This document shows positions 7,378 to 15,189 of a stretch of 23,390 nt of DNA, in pieces. How positions within the stretch are numbered: position 1 is the stretch's first letter; the number at the start of each line of letters is the position of its first letter. The stretch covers positions 1 through 23,390 of the forward strand of contig JAVHVN010000193.1 of the NCBI GenBank assembly GCA_032160545.1, given 5' to 3'. Position numbers and translations under genes: made by a program. This DNA comes from DATGFB01 sp032160545 (GTDB lineage Bacteria > Actinomycetota > Actinomycetes > Mycobacteriales > Jatrophihabitantaceae). A model generated the notes under the pieces. It did no database searches, was not told the origin of the DNA, and saw only the letters and a program-made list of their open reading frames with translations.

Positions 7378-8271
7378 GTGGCGACGAGGGTGACGAGGAC
7401 GCCGCCACCGCAGTTGCTGCTCATGGGCAGCATCGCCTCGGTGCAGTTCGGCTCGGCGTTCGCGTCCAAACTTTTCGACCGGGCCGGTCCGGGCGGCGTG
7501 GTGTTCCTGCGCATCTTCCTGTCCGCGATCGTGCTGCTCGCCGTCAGCCGCCCTTCCCTGCGCGGGCGCTCACGGGCCGACATCCGCGCAGCCGTCGTGT
7601 TCGGCCTGATCCTCGCCGGGATGAACTGGAGCTTCTACGAGGCCCTCGACCGGCTTCCCCTCGGCCCCGCAGTCACGATCGAGTTCGTCGGGCCGCTTGC
7701 CGTCGCGATCGTGGGATCGCGTCGCGCGCTGGACACGGTCTGGGTCGTCCTCGCGGGGGGCGGTGTCGCCCTGCTCGCCCTGCGCGGCGACCGGCACGGC
7801 ATCACCGGCGCGGGCATCGCGCTCGCGCTGATCGCCGCGACCTGCTGGGCGATGTACATCCTGCTGGCGAAGCGGGTGGGCTCGGCGTTCGCCGCTCTCG
7901 ACGGCCTCGCGATCGCGCTGGGGGTCGGGACGTTCCTCGTCCTGCCCGCCGGAATCGTGCAGGGCGGTTCGCAGCTTCTGCAGCCGGCGGTGCTCGCCGG
8001 CGGGTCAGCGGTGGCGATGCTGTCCTCCCTGATCCCCTACTCGCTCGAGATCGTCGCGCTGCGCCGCCTCTCCGCGGCCGCGTTCGGGCTGCTGATGAGC
8101 CTGGAGCCGGCCGTCGCGGCCCTCGCCGGCGTGATCGTGCTGGGTCAACCGCTGTCGGGTGTGCTGGCCGTCGCGATAGTGATGGTGATCTTCGCGAGCG
8201 TCGGCACGACGGTCACGCAGCGCCCGGTCACGATGCCGAGCGGCGATGCACTGCCTGTAGAAGGCCAATAG
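7378..8271 (+). CDS. rhtA: EamA-family exporter, RhtA-like (threonine/homoserine efflux type)
   Basis: An inner-membrane transporter of the drug/metabolite superfamily with two EamA halves and about ten membrane segments. It resembles E. coli RhtA in many blocks: GMNWSFYEALDRLPLG, EFVGPLAVAIVGSRRALDTV, CWAMYILLAKRVG, SLIPYSLEIVALRRLS and GLLMSLEPAVAALAGVI. E. coli RhtA exports threonine and homoserine; the substrate here is inferred. The start is uncertain: GTG at 7378 gives 297 residues, close to the family length of about 295, but no clear ribosome site precedes it. An ATG at 7423 would cut into the first membrane helix. It is the only plus-strand gene, divergent from the radical SAM gene and convergent with rodA, whose last 44 bp it overlaps. 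It breaks an otherwise collinear block, so it was probably inserted or gained. Confidence 0.88.
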   Translation: MATRVTRTPPPQLLLMGSIASVQFGSAFASKLFDRAGPGGVVFLRIFLSAIVLLAVSRPSLRGRSRADIRAAVVFGLILAGMNWSFYEALDRLPLGPAVTIEFVGPLAVAIVGSRRALDTVWVVLAGGGVALLALRGDRHGITGAGIALALIAATCWAMYILLAKRVGSAFAALDGLAIALGVGTFLVLPAGIVQGGSQLLQPAVLAGGSAVAMLSSLIPYSLEIVALRRLSAAAFGLLMSLEPAVAALAGVIVLGQPLSGVLAVAIVMVIFASVGTTVTQRPVTMPSGDALPVEGQ

Positions 8272-9421
8272 CGAGTCCCTGCGCGAACATCGACGACCCC
8301 CCGTACGAGACGAACGGGAGCGGCAGCCCCGTGACGGGCGTCAACCCGAGGTTCATGCCGATGTTCTGGAACGCCTGGAACGCCAGCCAGCACACGACTC
8401 CGACCGCGACCAGCCGGCCGGCCGGGTCGGCCGAGCGGGCGATGCGCAGGCCACGCCAGCACAGCACGGCGAACAGCGCGATGATCACCGCACCGCCGAC
8501 CAGGCCGAACTCTTCGCCTGCGACCGAGTAGACGAAGTCGGTCTGCTGCTCGGGGACGAACCCCCCGTTGGTCTGCGGCCCGTTGAACAGGCCACGGCCG
8601 AACAAGCCGCCGTTGGCGATGGCGATGTGCGCCTGCGTGACGTTGTACGCGGTGCCCTGCACGTCATGGCCCGGACGGGTGAACGAGCTGAACCGGGCGA
8701 GCTGGTAGTCGGCAAGCACCCCCACCTTCACCGCGATGATCGCGACCAGGACGGCCGCGAGCAGCAGTCCGACGGTCCAGCGGGCCTGGACGCCCGCGGC
8801 GACGAGCACGCCGAAAGCCGCCGAGGCCAGCACCATCGCCGAGCCCAGGTCCGGCTGCAGCATGACGAGCACCAGCGGCACCGTCACCAACCCGATGGCG
8901 AGCAGGACGTCCGACGTAGGCGGCGGGAGCTGCTCCTCCCGGTCGGCACCGCGCTGGGCGAACAGCACCGCCATCCCGACGATCATCCCGAGCTTCATGA
9001 ACTCCGACGGCTGCAACTCGAAGCCGCCGCCGAGCCGGATCCACGCATGGGCGCCGTTCACGGTGGATCCGACGACGAACACCGCCAGCAAGCCGGCGAG
9101 CGACGCGAGGTAGACGAACGGGCCGAACAGGCGCAGCAACCGGGCGTCCGTCCGCGCCGCCGCGACGAACAGCGCCGACGCGATGACGAGGTTCAGCAGG
9201 TGCCGGTAGAGGAATCCCTGCGGGTTCTGCCCGTTGGCGCGCGCGACGTCGCGGGTCGCCGCCCAGACCAGTAGCGCGCCGATCAGGGCAAGCGCGAGCG
9301 CAGCGCCGGCAAGCATCCGGTCGTAGCCTGGCGCGCGACGATCGAGGGGCAGCACCTCGGGCGTGAGCGCGAACGGTGCCTTCGGGTCACGCGCGGACGG
9401 CCGGGCTGCGAGCAGGGTCAT
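8228..9421 (-). CDS. rodA: Peptidoglycan glycosyltransferase RodA (SEDS family)
   Basis: RodA polymerises lipid II into glycan strands for side-wall growth, in complex with the class B PBP encoded just upstream. The 397-residue product is highly hydrophobic with about ten membrane segments. SEDS motifs are in place: PSEFMK at 138-143, QPDLG at 189-193, the loop GHDVQGTAYN whose Asp253 aligns with the catalytic aspartate, IAIANGGLFGRG, PEQQTDFVYSVAGEEFG and the C-terminal PLPFVSYGGSSM. The ATG at 9419-9421 overlaps the mrdA stop in an ATGA junction, implying translational coupling. In Streptomyces the homologue at this position is called Sfr. FtsW is a close relative, but the pairing with PBP2 and mreBCD argues for RodA. 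The gene's last 44 bp overlap the opposite rhtA-like gene. Confidence 0.95.
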   Translation of the reverse strand: MTLLAARPSARDPKAPFALTPEVLPLDRRAPGYDRMLAGAALALALIGALLVWAATRDVARANGQNPQGFLYRHLLNLVIASALFVAAARTDARLLRLFGPFVYLASLAGLLAVFVVGSTVNGAHAWIRLGGGFELQPSEFMKLGMIVGMAVLFAQRGADREEQLPPPTSDVLLAIGLVTVPLVLVMLQPDLGSAMVLASAAFGVLVAAGVQARWTVGLLLAAVLVAIIAVKVGVLADYQLARFSSFTRPGHDVQGTAYNVTQAHIAIANGGLFGRGLFNGPQTNGGFVPEQQTDFVYSVAGEEFGLVGGAVIIALFAVLCWRGLRIARSADPAGRLVAVGVVCWLAFQAFQNIGMNLGLTPVTGLPLPFVSYGGSSMFAQGLAIGLLQAVHRRSAS

Positions 9422-11598
9422 CGGTTCGCCCCGGTGCGTGCGGCGTGGGTCGGGACGATCGGCATCGGCAGGCCCGGCGACGTCGCAGCACCGCGCTTGG
9501 CGGGCGCCGGCGCGGTCGTGACCCGCACCTGCGGGGTGAGGTGCGGCAGGGTGGCCGCAGGCTTGATGCCGGGCAGCACCGACGGACGGCCGACTCCGAA
9601 CAGGCCGTCCCAGACCCGCTTGAGCATGGGTCCCGCGGCGGTCGCACCGGTCCCGGCCTGCTCGACCATTCCGACCACGACCAGCTGCGCCTTCACGTTG
9701 CCCTTCGCGTCGTGCGAGACCGGCCCCCACGTGGTCAGCCACGAGGTGTCCTGGTGCCCGAAGACCTCGGCGGTGCCGGTCTTGCCACCGATCTCGTTGC
9801 GGTACGGCGAGTCGAGGTAGGCGAAGGCACCCGAGACCGCCCAGCCCCGGCTGAACGAGAGCGAGTTCGCGATGTAGTTGTAGACGTCCTGGCGCACCGG
9901 CACGGTGCTCGCGACCTTCGGCTTGATCGTCTGCACGACCTTGCCGCTGCCGTCCACGACGCCCCATCCGAGCGTGGGCTGCCAGACCTTTCCGCCGTTG
10001 AACATCGCCGAGTAGGCGAGCGCGAGTTGCAGCGGCGACATCGTCGTCTCGCCCTGACCGATCGCCATGTCGGCGTTGTCGCCCGCCCGGTAGCGCCACC
10101 CGTCGGTGCAGTTCTCGCTCGCCAGCTGGGTCAGGTACTGCCGCTGGGCCGGGTCCGACTCGGTGGGAAAGCCCTTCTTGGCGTCGGCGCAGTACTGCGC
10201 CTTGTTCGCGTTCCACCGCGCCAGCCGGGTCTCGCGGTCGGCGTAGCTACCGGCACCTTGCTCCCCCGCCGGCAGGTCCACGCCCGGCGCGCGGCCCACG
10301 CCGTACGCAGCCGCCGTCTTCTGCAGCCACTCGTTGGGCTTCTGGCCGGCCGCCACCCGCGCCTGGTCGGCGTAGTACTCGGCCGCGGCGGGAGCGTAGA
10401 AGAACGTGTCGCACGAGTAACCGAGCGCGTCCTGCAGGCTGATCGGTGCGCCGAAGGACTCGCTGTCGAAGTTGGTCTTCACCCGCCCGTCGATCGTCAT
10501 CGACCCGGGACAGGGGTAGGTGCCGGTCAGGGACAGCTCGTCGTGCGTCACCGCCGACGAGGTCGTGATCAGCTTGAAGGTCGAGCCCGGGGCGTACTCG
10601 CCCGCGATCGCGCGGTTGAGCAGCGGGTCATTCGCCGAGGGCGCGGTCAGCGTGGCGTAGTCCTTGGCCGAGATGCCGCCGACGAACAGCTGCGGGTCAT
10701 ACGTCGGGTAGCTCGCCGCGGCGAGGATGCGCCCGGTGTTGGGATCCATGACCACCACCGAGCCCGACGTAGCCGGCTTGCCCTTGGCCCGCGAGTCGGC
10801 GATCTGCTGCGCGAGCGATTGCTCGACCAGCTTCTGCACGTCCGCGTCGATGCTCGTCACGAGCGTGTCGCCCTGCACCGCAGCGCGTGAGGTCCCCTGG
10901 CCGACCACCTCACCACGCGGGTCGAGCAGCATCGTCTGCGATCCGTCGACGCCGCGAAGCACCGAGTCGTACTGCGCCTGCAGCCCCGTGCGGCCGATGG
11001 TGTCGGCGTCCGACAGTGAGGTGTTCTGCTTCTTGTCCGCCTCGTTCACCGCGCCGGTGTAGCCGAGAACGTGCGCAGCGAGCGATCCGTCGGGGTATTG
11101 CGGCAGCGTGACGGTCTGCAGCGCGACCCCGGGGTACTGCTCGCGGTGCTCGCTCACGTCGAGCACCACCGAGGTAGGCACCGTCGTGGCGACCGGGACC
11201 GGCTCGTAGGGCTGCCCGGTCCAGCACGGCGCCGGGACGGTCGGCGAGCAGGGCGTGATCTCCTTGGCCAGCAGGGCGGCCGTCGTCCCGAGTAGCTGGG
11301 CGAGCCGGGTCAGCACCGCGGTGCCCTCGTCCGGCAGCGCCTGTAGCGCGCCGCGATTGACGGTGAGCACCTGCGCCGAGGTGTTCTTCACGAGCGGGCG
11401 GCCGCGGGCGTCGACGATCTCGCCGCGCGGAGCGGGGACGACCACCAGGCCGTCGTGCACGAATCCCGCGGTCTGCACCGGCTTGTTCGGGTCGAGAAGT
11501 TGCACGTAGTAGAGACGTCCCAACAGGGTGACGACGAGCGAGGCGACCAGCACGCCGATCAGGCCGAGGCGGCGGCCCACGAGGCGCGGGTCAGCCAC
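9418..11598 (-). CDS. mrdA: Penicillin-binding protein 2 (class B transpeptidase)
   Basis: This transpeptidase cross-links glycan strands made by RodA. The product is 726 residues with one N-terminal membrane anchor (about 11-27), a dimerisation/pedestal region (VVPAPRGEIVDARGRPL at about 53-70), and the transpeptidase domain with STFK at 339-342 (Ser339 nucleophile), SCD at 395-397 and KTGTA at 606-610. A longer insert around 410-505, including two cysteines (480 and 497), separates the second and third motifs. The C-terminus has a Pro/Ala-rich tail. The start is GTG at 11596-11598, overlapping the mreD stop by 8 bp, with a weak GGCGG upstream; a GTG six codons later is a less likely alternative. 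The position between mreD and rodA is the usual elongasome order. Confidence 0.95.
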   Translation of the reverse strand: MADPRLVGRRLGLIGVLVASLVVTLLGRLYYVQLLDPNKPVQTAGFVHDGLVVVPAPRGEIVDARGRPLVKNTSAQVLTVNRGALQALPDEGTAVLTRLAQLLGTTAALLAKEITPCSPTVPAPCWTGQPYEPVPVATTVPTSVVLDVSEHREQYPGVALQTVTLPQYPDGSLAAHVLGYTGAVNEADKKQNTSLSDADTIGRTGLQAQYDSVLRGVDGSQTMLLDPRGEVVGQGTSRAAVQGDTLVTSIDADVQKLVEQSLAQQIADSRAKGKPATSGSVVVMDPNTGRILAAASYPTYDPQLFVGGISAKDYATLTAPSANDPLLNRAIAGEYAPGSTFKLITTSSAVTHDELSLTGTYPCPGSMTIDGRVKTNFDSESFGAPISLQDALGYSCDTFFYAPAAAEYYADQARVAAGQKPNEWLQKTAAAYGVGRAPGVDLPAGEQGAGSYADRETRLARWNANKAQYCADAKKGFPTESDPAQRQYLTQLASENCTDGWRYRAGDNADMAIGQGETTMSPLQLALAYSAMFNGGKVWQPTLGWGVVDGSGKVVQTIKPKVASTVPVRQDVYNYIANSLSFSRGWAVSGAFAYLDSPYRNEIGGKTGTAEVFGHQDTSWLTTWGPVSHDAKGNVKAQLVVVGMVEQAGTGATAAGPMLKRVWDGLFGVGRPSVLPGIKPAATLPHLTPQVRVTTAPAPAKRGAATSPGLPMPIVPTHAARTGANR

Positions 11599-12121
11599 GG
11601 CTGCCGCCGAGCACGAGCTCGCGGAGTGGCGCGGGGGGGCGCAGCGCATCGGCGTTGAGGAAGCGCCGCACGATCGGGACGACCGCGAGCGCCAGCACGG
11701 CGTCGGCCAGGCCGGCCGGGACCAACCCCCGCAGCGCCGCGACGGCCGTCGCGCCATCGGCGTGCAGGACGGTCAGGAGCATTCCGCTGCCGAGCGCGGT
11801 GGCTGCGCAGAGCACGGCGACCACCGCGGCGTCGGCCCGCACCGAGCGCCGACCCGCCAGCTGACCTGCGGCGAGCCCGAGCGCCAGCCAGGCGAGGGCG
11901 AGGACGCCCGCCGGATGCCGCGAGCCGAGATCGGCAATCAGGCCCGCCGCGAAGCCCAGCGACAGGCCCGCTGCGGGACCGTCGACGAGCGCAACCGCAG
12001 CGATCAGGACCGCGGGCAGGCTCACCGGAACGGGCACTGTCACCGGCGCCACCAGTCCGGCCTGCAGGACGAGCGCGGTCAGCATCGCGGCGAGACCGGC
12101 GACGACGCGCAGCCGGGTCAC
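11591..12121 (-). CDS. mreD: Rod shape-determining protein MreD
   Basis: MreD is a small integral membrane protein that works with MreC to connect cytoplasmic MreB to the wall enzymes. The 176-residue product has about five hydrophobic helices (for example AGLAAMLTALVLQAGLVAP and ADAVLALAVVPIV), with no soluble domain. Its sequence is poorly conserved in general, so the call rests mostly on topology, length and position between mreC and mrdA. The GTG start at 12119-12121 overlaps the mreC stop in a GTGA junction. Confidence 0.9.
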   Translation of the reverse strand: MTRLRVVAGLAAMLTALVLQAGLVAPVTVPVPVSLPAVLIAAVALVDGPAAGLSLGFAAGLIADLGSRHPAGVLALAWLALGLAAGQLAGRRSVRADAAVVAVLCAATALGSGMLLTVLHADGATAVAALRGLVPAGLADAVLALAVVPIVRRFLNADALRPPAPLRELVLGGSRG

Positions 12122-13017
12122 CGCTGCGCCACCGTGTCGCTGCTGCCCGGGTCGATCGGGGTCCGCGTCGTCCCTGACGGCGCCGAAGACGCGGAAGACG
12201 CGGACGAGCCGCCGACCATGATGACGCCGACCAGATCAAGCGACGTGGATGACGTCGTGGGGCGAACCTGCGCAGTGGTCGTGCCGTCGCCGGCCGTCCG
12301 CACCGAGGTGACGGTGCCGACGGACAGGCCCGCGACGTAGCTGGTGGAACCCGTCGGCCCGGTGGCGAGGCGGTCACCGACCCGGACGTCCGCCGAGGGG
12401 TCGAGCGGCACGAACTGGAAGCCGGCAGGGCCCGAGCCGGATGCGATGCCGACCTGGCCGGTCCGCAGGTCGCGCACGCCGACGCCCGACCGGGGGTCCG
12501 CCGCGAGCAGGACGACACTCGTCGAGGAGTCGGCCCGCAGCACCCGCCCCACCAGGCCGTCCCCGTCGGTGACGGTCTGGCCGGTACGGATGCCGCTCGT
12601 CGAGCCGGCGTCGAGCGTCACCGTCCAGTCGAAGCCCTGACCCGAGCCGAGCGCGATCACCCGCGCTGGAGCGATCGAGTACGCGCCACGATCGGCTGCC
12701 AGCCGCAGCTTCTGCAGCGCGGCGGTCGTCGCGGTGTTCGCGGCGCGGTCGGCGAGCTGCCCGTGCAGTTGGGCCACCTCGTGCTGCAGGCGGCGCACCT
12801 CAGCCTGGTCGCTGCCCGCTGTCGGCAGGCCCTGCACCCACCGGCGCGCCGGGCCGACGACCCCGTCGGTGCCTCGATAGAGCGCACCCAGCGTGCCGCG
12901 CATCCCGGCATGAGCCGACTGCAGGCTGCCGCCGCCGAGGTCGAGGGTGATGAAGCAGACCGAGAGCCCGGCGAGCACGATCGCTGCCGTTCGCTGCCGC
13001 CGGGTCAGGCGCCGCAT
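12118..13017 (-). CDS. mreC: Rod shape-determining protein MreC
   Basis: MreC is a bitopic protein whose extracytoplasmic domain forms filaments and binds PBP2, activating the RodA-PBP2 synthase. The 299-residue product has a basic N-terminus, one membrane helix (about 11-27), a coiled coil rich in Leu/Ala/Gln (about 70-108, EVRRLQHEVAQLHGQLADRA), and a beta-rich domain that includes GFDWTVTLDAGSTSGIRTGQ and GDGLVGRVLRADSSTSVV, the family signature. The tail is low-complexity Ser/Thr/Pro. The ATG at 13015-13017 lies 13 bp after mreB, with only a weak GGGA ahead, so translation may depend on mreB. Confidence 0.95.
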   Translation of the reverse strand: MRRLTRRQRTAAIVLAGLSVCFITLDLGGGSLQSAHAGMRGTLGALYRGTDGVVGPARRWVQGLPTAGSDQAEVRRLQHEVAQLHGQLADRAANTATTAALQKLRLAADRGAYSIAPARVIALGSGQGFDWTVTLDAGSTSGIRTGQTVTDGDGLVGRVLRADSSTSVVLLAADPRSGVGVRDLRTGQVGIASGSGPAGFQFVPLDPSADVRVGDRLATGPTGSTSYVAGLSVGTVTSVRTAGDGTTTAQVRPTTSSTSLDLVGVIMVGGSSASSASSAPSGTTRTPIDPGSSDTVAQR

Positions 13018-13030
13018 CGCTGTCGTCCCG

Positions 13031-14101
13031 CTAGCGGCGGGCGCCGTCGACGACGACCTTCTGCAGCTGCTCGAAGTGTTCGATCACGGTCGCGGTGCCG
13101 AGTACCACCGAGTCGAGCGGGCGGTCGGCGACGAGCACCGGGATGCCGAGCTCATGCTGCAGGCGGGCGTCCAGCCCCCGCAGCAGTGCGCCGCCACCGG
13201 TCAGCACGATGCCCCGGCTGACGAGGTCACCCGCCAGCTCCGGCGGGCACCGGTCGAGCGTTGCGCGGACCGCGGCGACGATGCGTGCGATTGGCGGGTC
13301 CATCGCCTTGCGCAGCTCATCACCGGAGATCGTGATGTTGCGTGGCAGGCCGGTGCCGATGTCGCGTCCGCGCACCTCGGCCTGCTTAGGTCCCGCGACC
13401 GGGAACGCGGAGCCGACCGAGATCTTGAGCTCCTCGGCGGTGCGCTCACCGATGAGCAGCGCGAACTCGTCGCGCACGTGGTCGACGATCGCGAGGTCGA
13501 GCGCGTCGCCGGCCACCCGCAGGCTGGTCGAGGCGACGATGCCGCCGAGGGCCAGCACCGCAGCCTCGGTGGTCCCGCCGCCGATATCGACCACCATCGA
13601 TCCGGACGGCTGGTTGACCGGAAGCCCGGCACCGATGGCTGCGGCCATCGGCTCGGAGATGATGTGCACCCGCCGCGCACCTGCCGCATACACCGACTCG
13701 CTGACCGCCCGCTGCTCGACGCTCGTGATCCCGCTCGGCACGCAGACGACGATGCGTGGCCCGGTGAACGAGCCCCGGCGGCGCAGCACCTTGCGGACGA
13801 AGAAGCGCAACATCTCAGCGGTGATCTCGTAGTCGGCGATCACGCCGTCCTGCAGGGGACGAACCGCCTTGATATGCCCCGGCGTGCGCCCGATCATCCG
13901 CTTCGCCTCGATGCCGACGGCCACGACGGCGTTCGTCGAGGTGTCGACCGCCACGACGGACGGCTCGTCGAGCATGATGCCGCGCCCGCGCGCGTACACG
14001 AGCGTGTTGGCGGTGCCCAGGTCGATGGCAAGGTCGCCGCCGAGCAGGTCGCCGCCGCGCTGGGAGACCAGCGAAAGACGGGACATCGACGTCAACGCCA
14101 C
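13031..14101 (-). CDS. mreB: Rod shape-determining protein MreB (actin homologue)
   Basis: MreB forms membrane-bound ATP-dependent filaments that guide wall synthesis; in Streptomyces it acts mainly in sporulation. The product is 356 residues. Actin-fold motifs are clear: phosphate loop 1 DLAIDLGTANTLVY (23-36), phosphate loop 2 VVDIGGGTTEA (170-180), and the adenosine loop TGGGALL (301-307), with VPSGITSVEQRAV and IISEPMAAAIGAGLPV between. Two starts are possible: GTG at 14099-14101, which follows GAAAGG at 11 bases, or ATG at 14084-14086, which has no clear ribosome site; the gene call does not depend on the choice. It heads the mreBCD-mrdA-rodA operon. A TACGAT box at 14150-14155 may be its -10 element. 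Confidence 0.96.
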   Translation of the reverse strand: MALTSMSRLSLVSQRGGDLLGGDLAIDLGTANTLVYARGRGIMLDEPSVVAVDTSTNAVVAVGIEAKRMIGRTPGHIKAVRPLQDGVIADYEITAEMLRFFVRKVLRRRGSFTGPRIVVCVPSGITSVEQRAVSESVYAAGARRVHIISEPMAAAIGAGLPVNQPSGSMVVDIGGGTTEAAVLALGGIVASTSLRVAGDALDLAIVDHVRDEFALLIGERTAEELKISVGSAFPVAGPKQAEVRGRDIGTGLPRNITISGDELRKAMDPPIARIVAAVRATLDRCPPELAGDLVSRGIVLTGGGALLRGLDARLQHELGIPVLVADRPLDSVVLGTATVIEHFEQLQKVVVDGARR

Positions 14102-14149
14102 GGCAGCAGGGACCTTTCACCACGAAGAGGAGCTGGGAGTGATGTGGTG

Positions 14150-14155
14150 ATCGTA
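14150..14155 (-). promoter_or_regulatory. Candidate -10 box for the mreBCD-mrdA-rodA operon
   Basis: Minus-strand TTTACGAT contains TACGAT, a TANNNT match, about 49 bp upstream of the mreB start. Transcription would begin near 14143, leaving a leader of about 42 nt with a GAAAGG site. No good -35 is seen at 17-19 bp. It lies in the longest intergenic spacer of the window. Confidence 0.35.
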
Positions 14156-14216
14156 AAGTTCTGATGCGTCGCCGGACGGTTGCGACTCGCGGGGCGGTTG
14201 GGGCAGTTGTGGCAGC

Positions 14217-14268
14217 CGGTCCGAGCGCCGTACTACGCCCGCTCGAGGCCGCAGGTCAGGTCGGACCG
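14217..14268. other. Inverted repeat downstream of ndk
   Basis: An 8-bp perfect inverted repeat, CGGTCCGA at 14217-14224 and TCGGACCG at 14261-14268, brackets 36 bases starting 15 bp after the ndk stop. It could be the base of a large stem ending the ndk transcript before the mreB promoter. There is no T run, so terminator activity is only a guess. Confidence 0.3.
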
Positions 14269-14282
14269 CGAGCCTCGGTCGA

Positions 14283-14720
14283 TCAGCCCACCTCGGGGAA
14301 CCAGAGCGCGATCTCGCGCGCGGCCGACTCCGGCGAATCCGAACCATGCACGATGTTCTGGACGACCGGAAGCCCCCAGTCGCGGCCGAGGTCGCCGCGG
14401 ATGGTCCCCGGTGCCGCCGCCGTCGGGTCGGTGGCCCCACCGAGCGACCGAAATCCCTCGATGACGCGCTGCCCCTCGGCGACCATCGCGATGATCGGTC
14501 CGGAGAGCATGAAGTCGACGAGCGGCTGGTAGAACGGCTTGCCCTGGTGCTCGGCGTAGTGCTCGGCCAGCAATTCGGGGGTGGCTGCGCGCAGTTCGAG
14601 GGCGACGAGCCGGTACCCCTTCGCCTCGACACGGCGGATCACCTCACCGGCGAGGCCCCGTGAGACGCCGTCCGGCTTGACCAGGATCAGGGTGCGCTCG
14701 AGCGGCTGGGGGTTCGTCAC
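14283..14720 (-). CDS. ndk: Nucleoside diphosphate kinase
   Basis: Ndk transfers the terminal phosphate of ATP to nucleoside diphosphates through a phosphohistidine and so balances NTP and dNTP pools. The 145-residue product has ERTLILVKPDGVSRG near the start and NIVHGSDSPESAAREIALWF at the end, with His125 the catalytic residue. The segment before the active site, GDLGRDWGLPVVQ, is about four residues longer than I recall for the mycobacterial enzyme, and lies next to the catalytic loop. The start is GTG at 14718-14720. No Shine-Dalgarno site precedes it; instead TAGGCT lies 7 bp upstream, which would place the transcription start at or next to the GTG. It follows the DUF4233 gene by 31 bp. 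Confidence 0.97.
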   Translation of the reverse strand: MTNPQPLERTLILVKPDGVSRGLAGEVIRRVEAKGYRLVALELRAATPELLAEHYAEHQGKPFYQPLVDFMLSGPIIAMVAEGQRVIEGFRSLGGATDPTAAAPGTIRGDLGRDWGLPVVQNIVHGSDSPESAAREIALWFPEVG

Positions 14721-14727
14721 GCGGGCG

Positions 14728-14733
14728 AGCCTA
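14728..14733 (-). promoter_or_regulatory. Candidate -10 box giving a leaderless ndk mRNA
   Basis: TAGGCT on the minus strand matches TANNNT and ends 7 bp before the ndk GTG, so transcription should begin at or beside the start codon. No ribosome site is present between them. The -35 region is not recognisable. Confidence 0.4.
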
Positions 14734-14735
14734 AT

Positions 14736-14754
14736 TGACCGTGCTGAACGGTCA
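14736..14754. other. Hairpin containing the DUF4233 stop codon
   Basis: TGACCGT and ACGGTCA (14736-14742 with 14748-14754) form a perfect 7-bp stem with a 5-nt loop. The outer three bases on the minus strand are the TGA stop of the DUF4233 gene. No T run follows. It may mark the end of the folC-DUF4233 transcript, or protect it from decay, just before the ndk promoter candidate. Confidence 0.4.
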
Positions 14755-15189
14755 GGACATCAGCATGCGTGCCCCGCCCGGCGTGCCCACCAGTTCGTGC
14801 CGGAGGGTGAGCAAGTACAGCCAGATCGCGATGAAGACCGCCCCGACTACGAACATCGCCGCGAGCAACACGCCGGTGAGGACGAATGCCACCTGCAGTG
14901 CCGAGCCGACGGCGATCCCCCAGGCCCGGCGCATCGTTCCGGCGGCGATCACCATGACGATCGCGAGCGCGATCAACAGCCCGGCACGGACCCCGCCCAA
15001 CCCGGTGTCGGTGAACGCGATCGCCCGGGGGACCAGCAGCACGACCAGCGCCTCGAGGCCGAGCACGCCGGCCAACGCGCCCCGCGTCGCCTTGTCGGCG
15101 CGCTGGGCACGCTCGGCGATCTGCTCGGCCGTCGGCACCGGCGCCGGGGCCGGTGCGGGGGTGGCCGGTACGCCGTCGGGCTGGCTCAT
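14752..15189 (-). CDS. DUF4233 small membrane protein
   Basis: A 145-residue protein of the actinobacterial DUF4233 family, function unknown. The first 35 residues are a Pro/Ala-rich soluble segment with charged residues (TAEQIAERAQRADKATRG), followed by about four membrane helices (ALAGVLGLEALVVLLVP, AGLLIALAIVMVIAAG, IAVGSALQVAFVLTGVLLAA, VVGAVFIAIWLYLLTL). The ATG at 15187-15189 overlaps the folC stop in an ATGA junction, so it is translationally coupled to folC; this pairing with folC and ndk is common in actinobacteria. A link to folate metabolism has only this context as support. No catalytic motif is visible. Confidence 0.88.
   Translation of the reverse strand: MSQPDGVPATPAPAPAPVPTAEQIAERAQRADKATRGALAGVLGLEALVVLLVPRAIAFTDTGLGGVRAGLLIALAIVMVIAAGTMRRAWGIAVGSALQVAFVLTGVLLAAMFVVGAVFIAIWLYLLTLRHELVGTPGGARMLMS

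Noticed and set aside
5523..8531. 1002-codon plus-strand open frame opposite the radical SAM gene and running through the exporter in another frame
   Set aside because: It spans two real genes and part of rodA, has no recognisable motif and turns Arg-rich in its second half; typical of stop-poor high-GC shadows.
9422..10216. Upstream extension of the rodA frame
   Set aside because: The extension runs through mrdA in a second frame with Arg/Gly/His-rich sequence; the ATG overlapping the mrdA stop is the natural start.
9376..10890. 504-codon plus-strand open frame opposite mrdA
   Set aside because: Shadow of PBP2, with no family motif and biased Arg/Val/Gly/Leu composition.
12947..14164. 405-codon plus-strand open frame opposite mreB
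   Set aside because: The minus strand encodes complete MreB; the plus frame has no motif and lacks a ribosome site.
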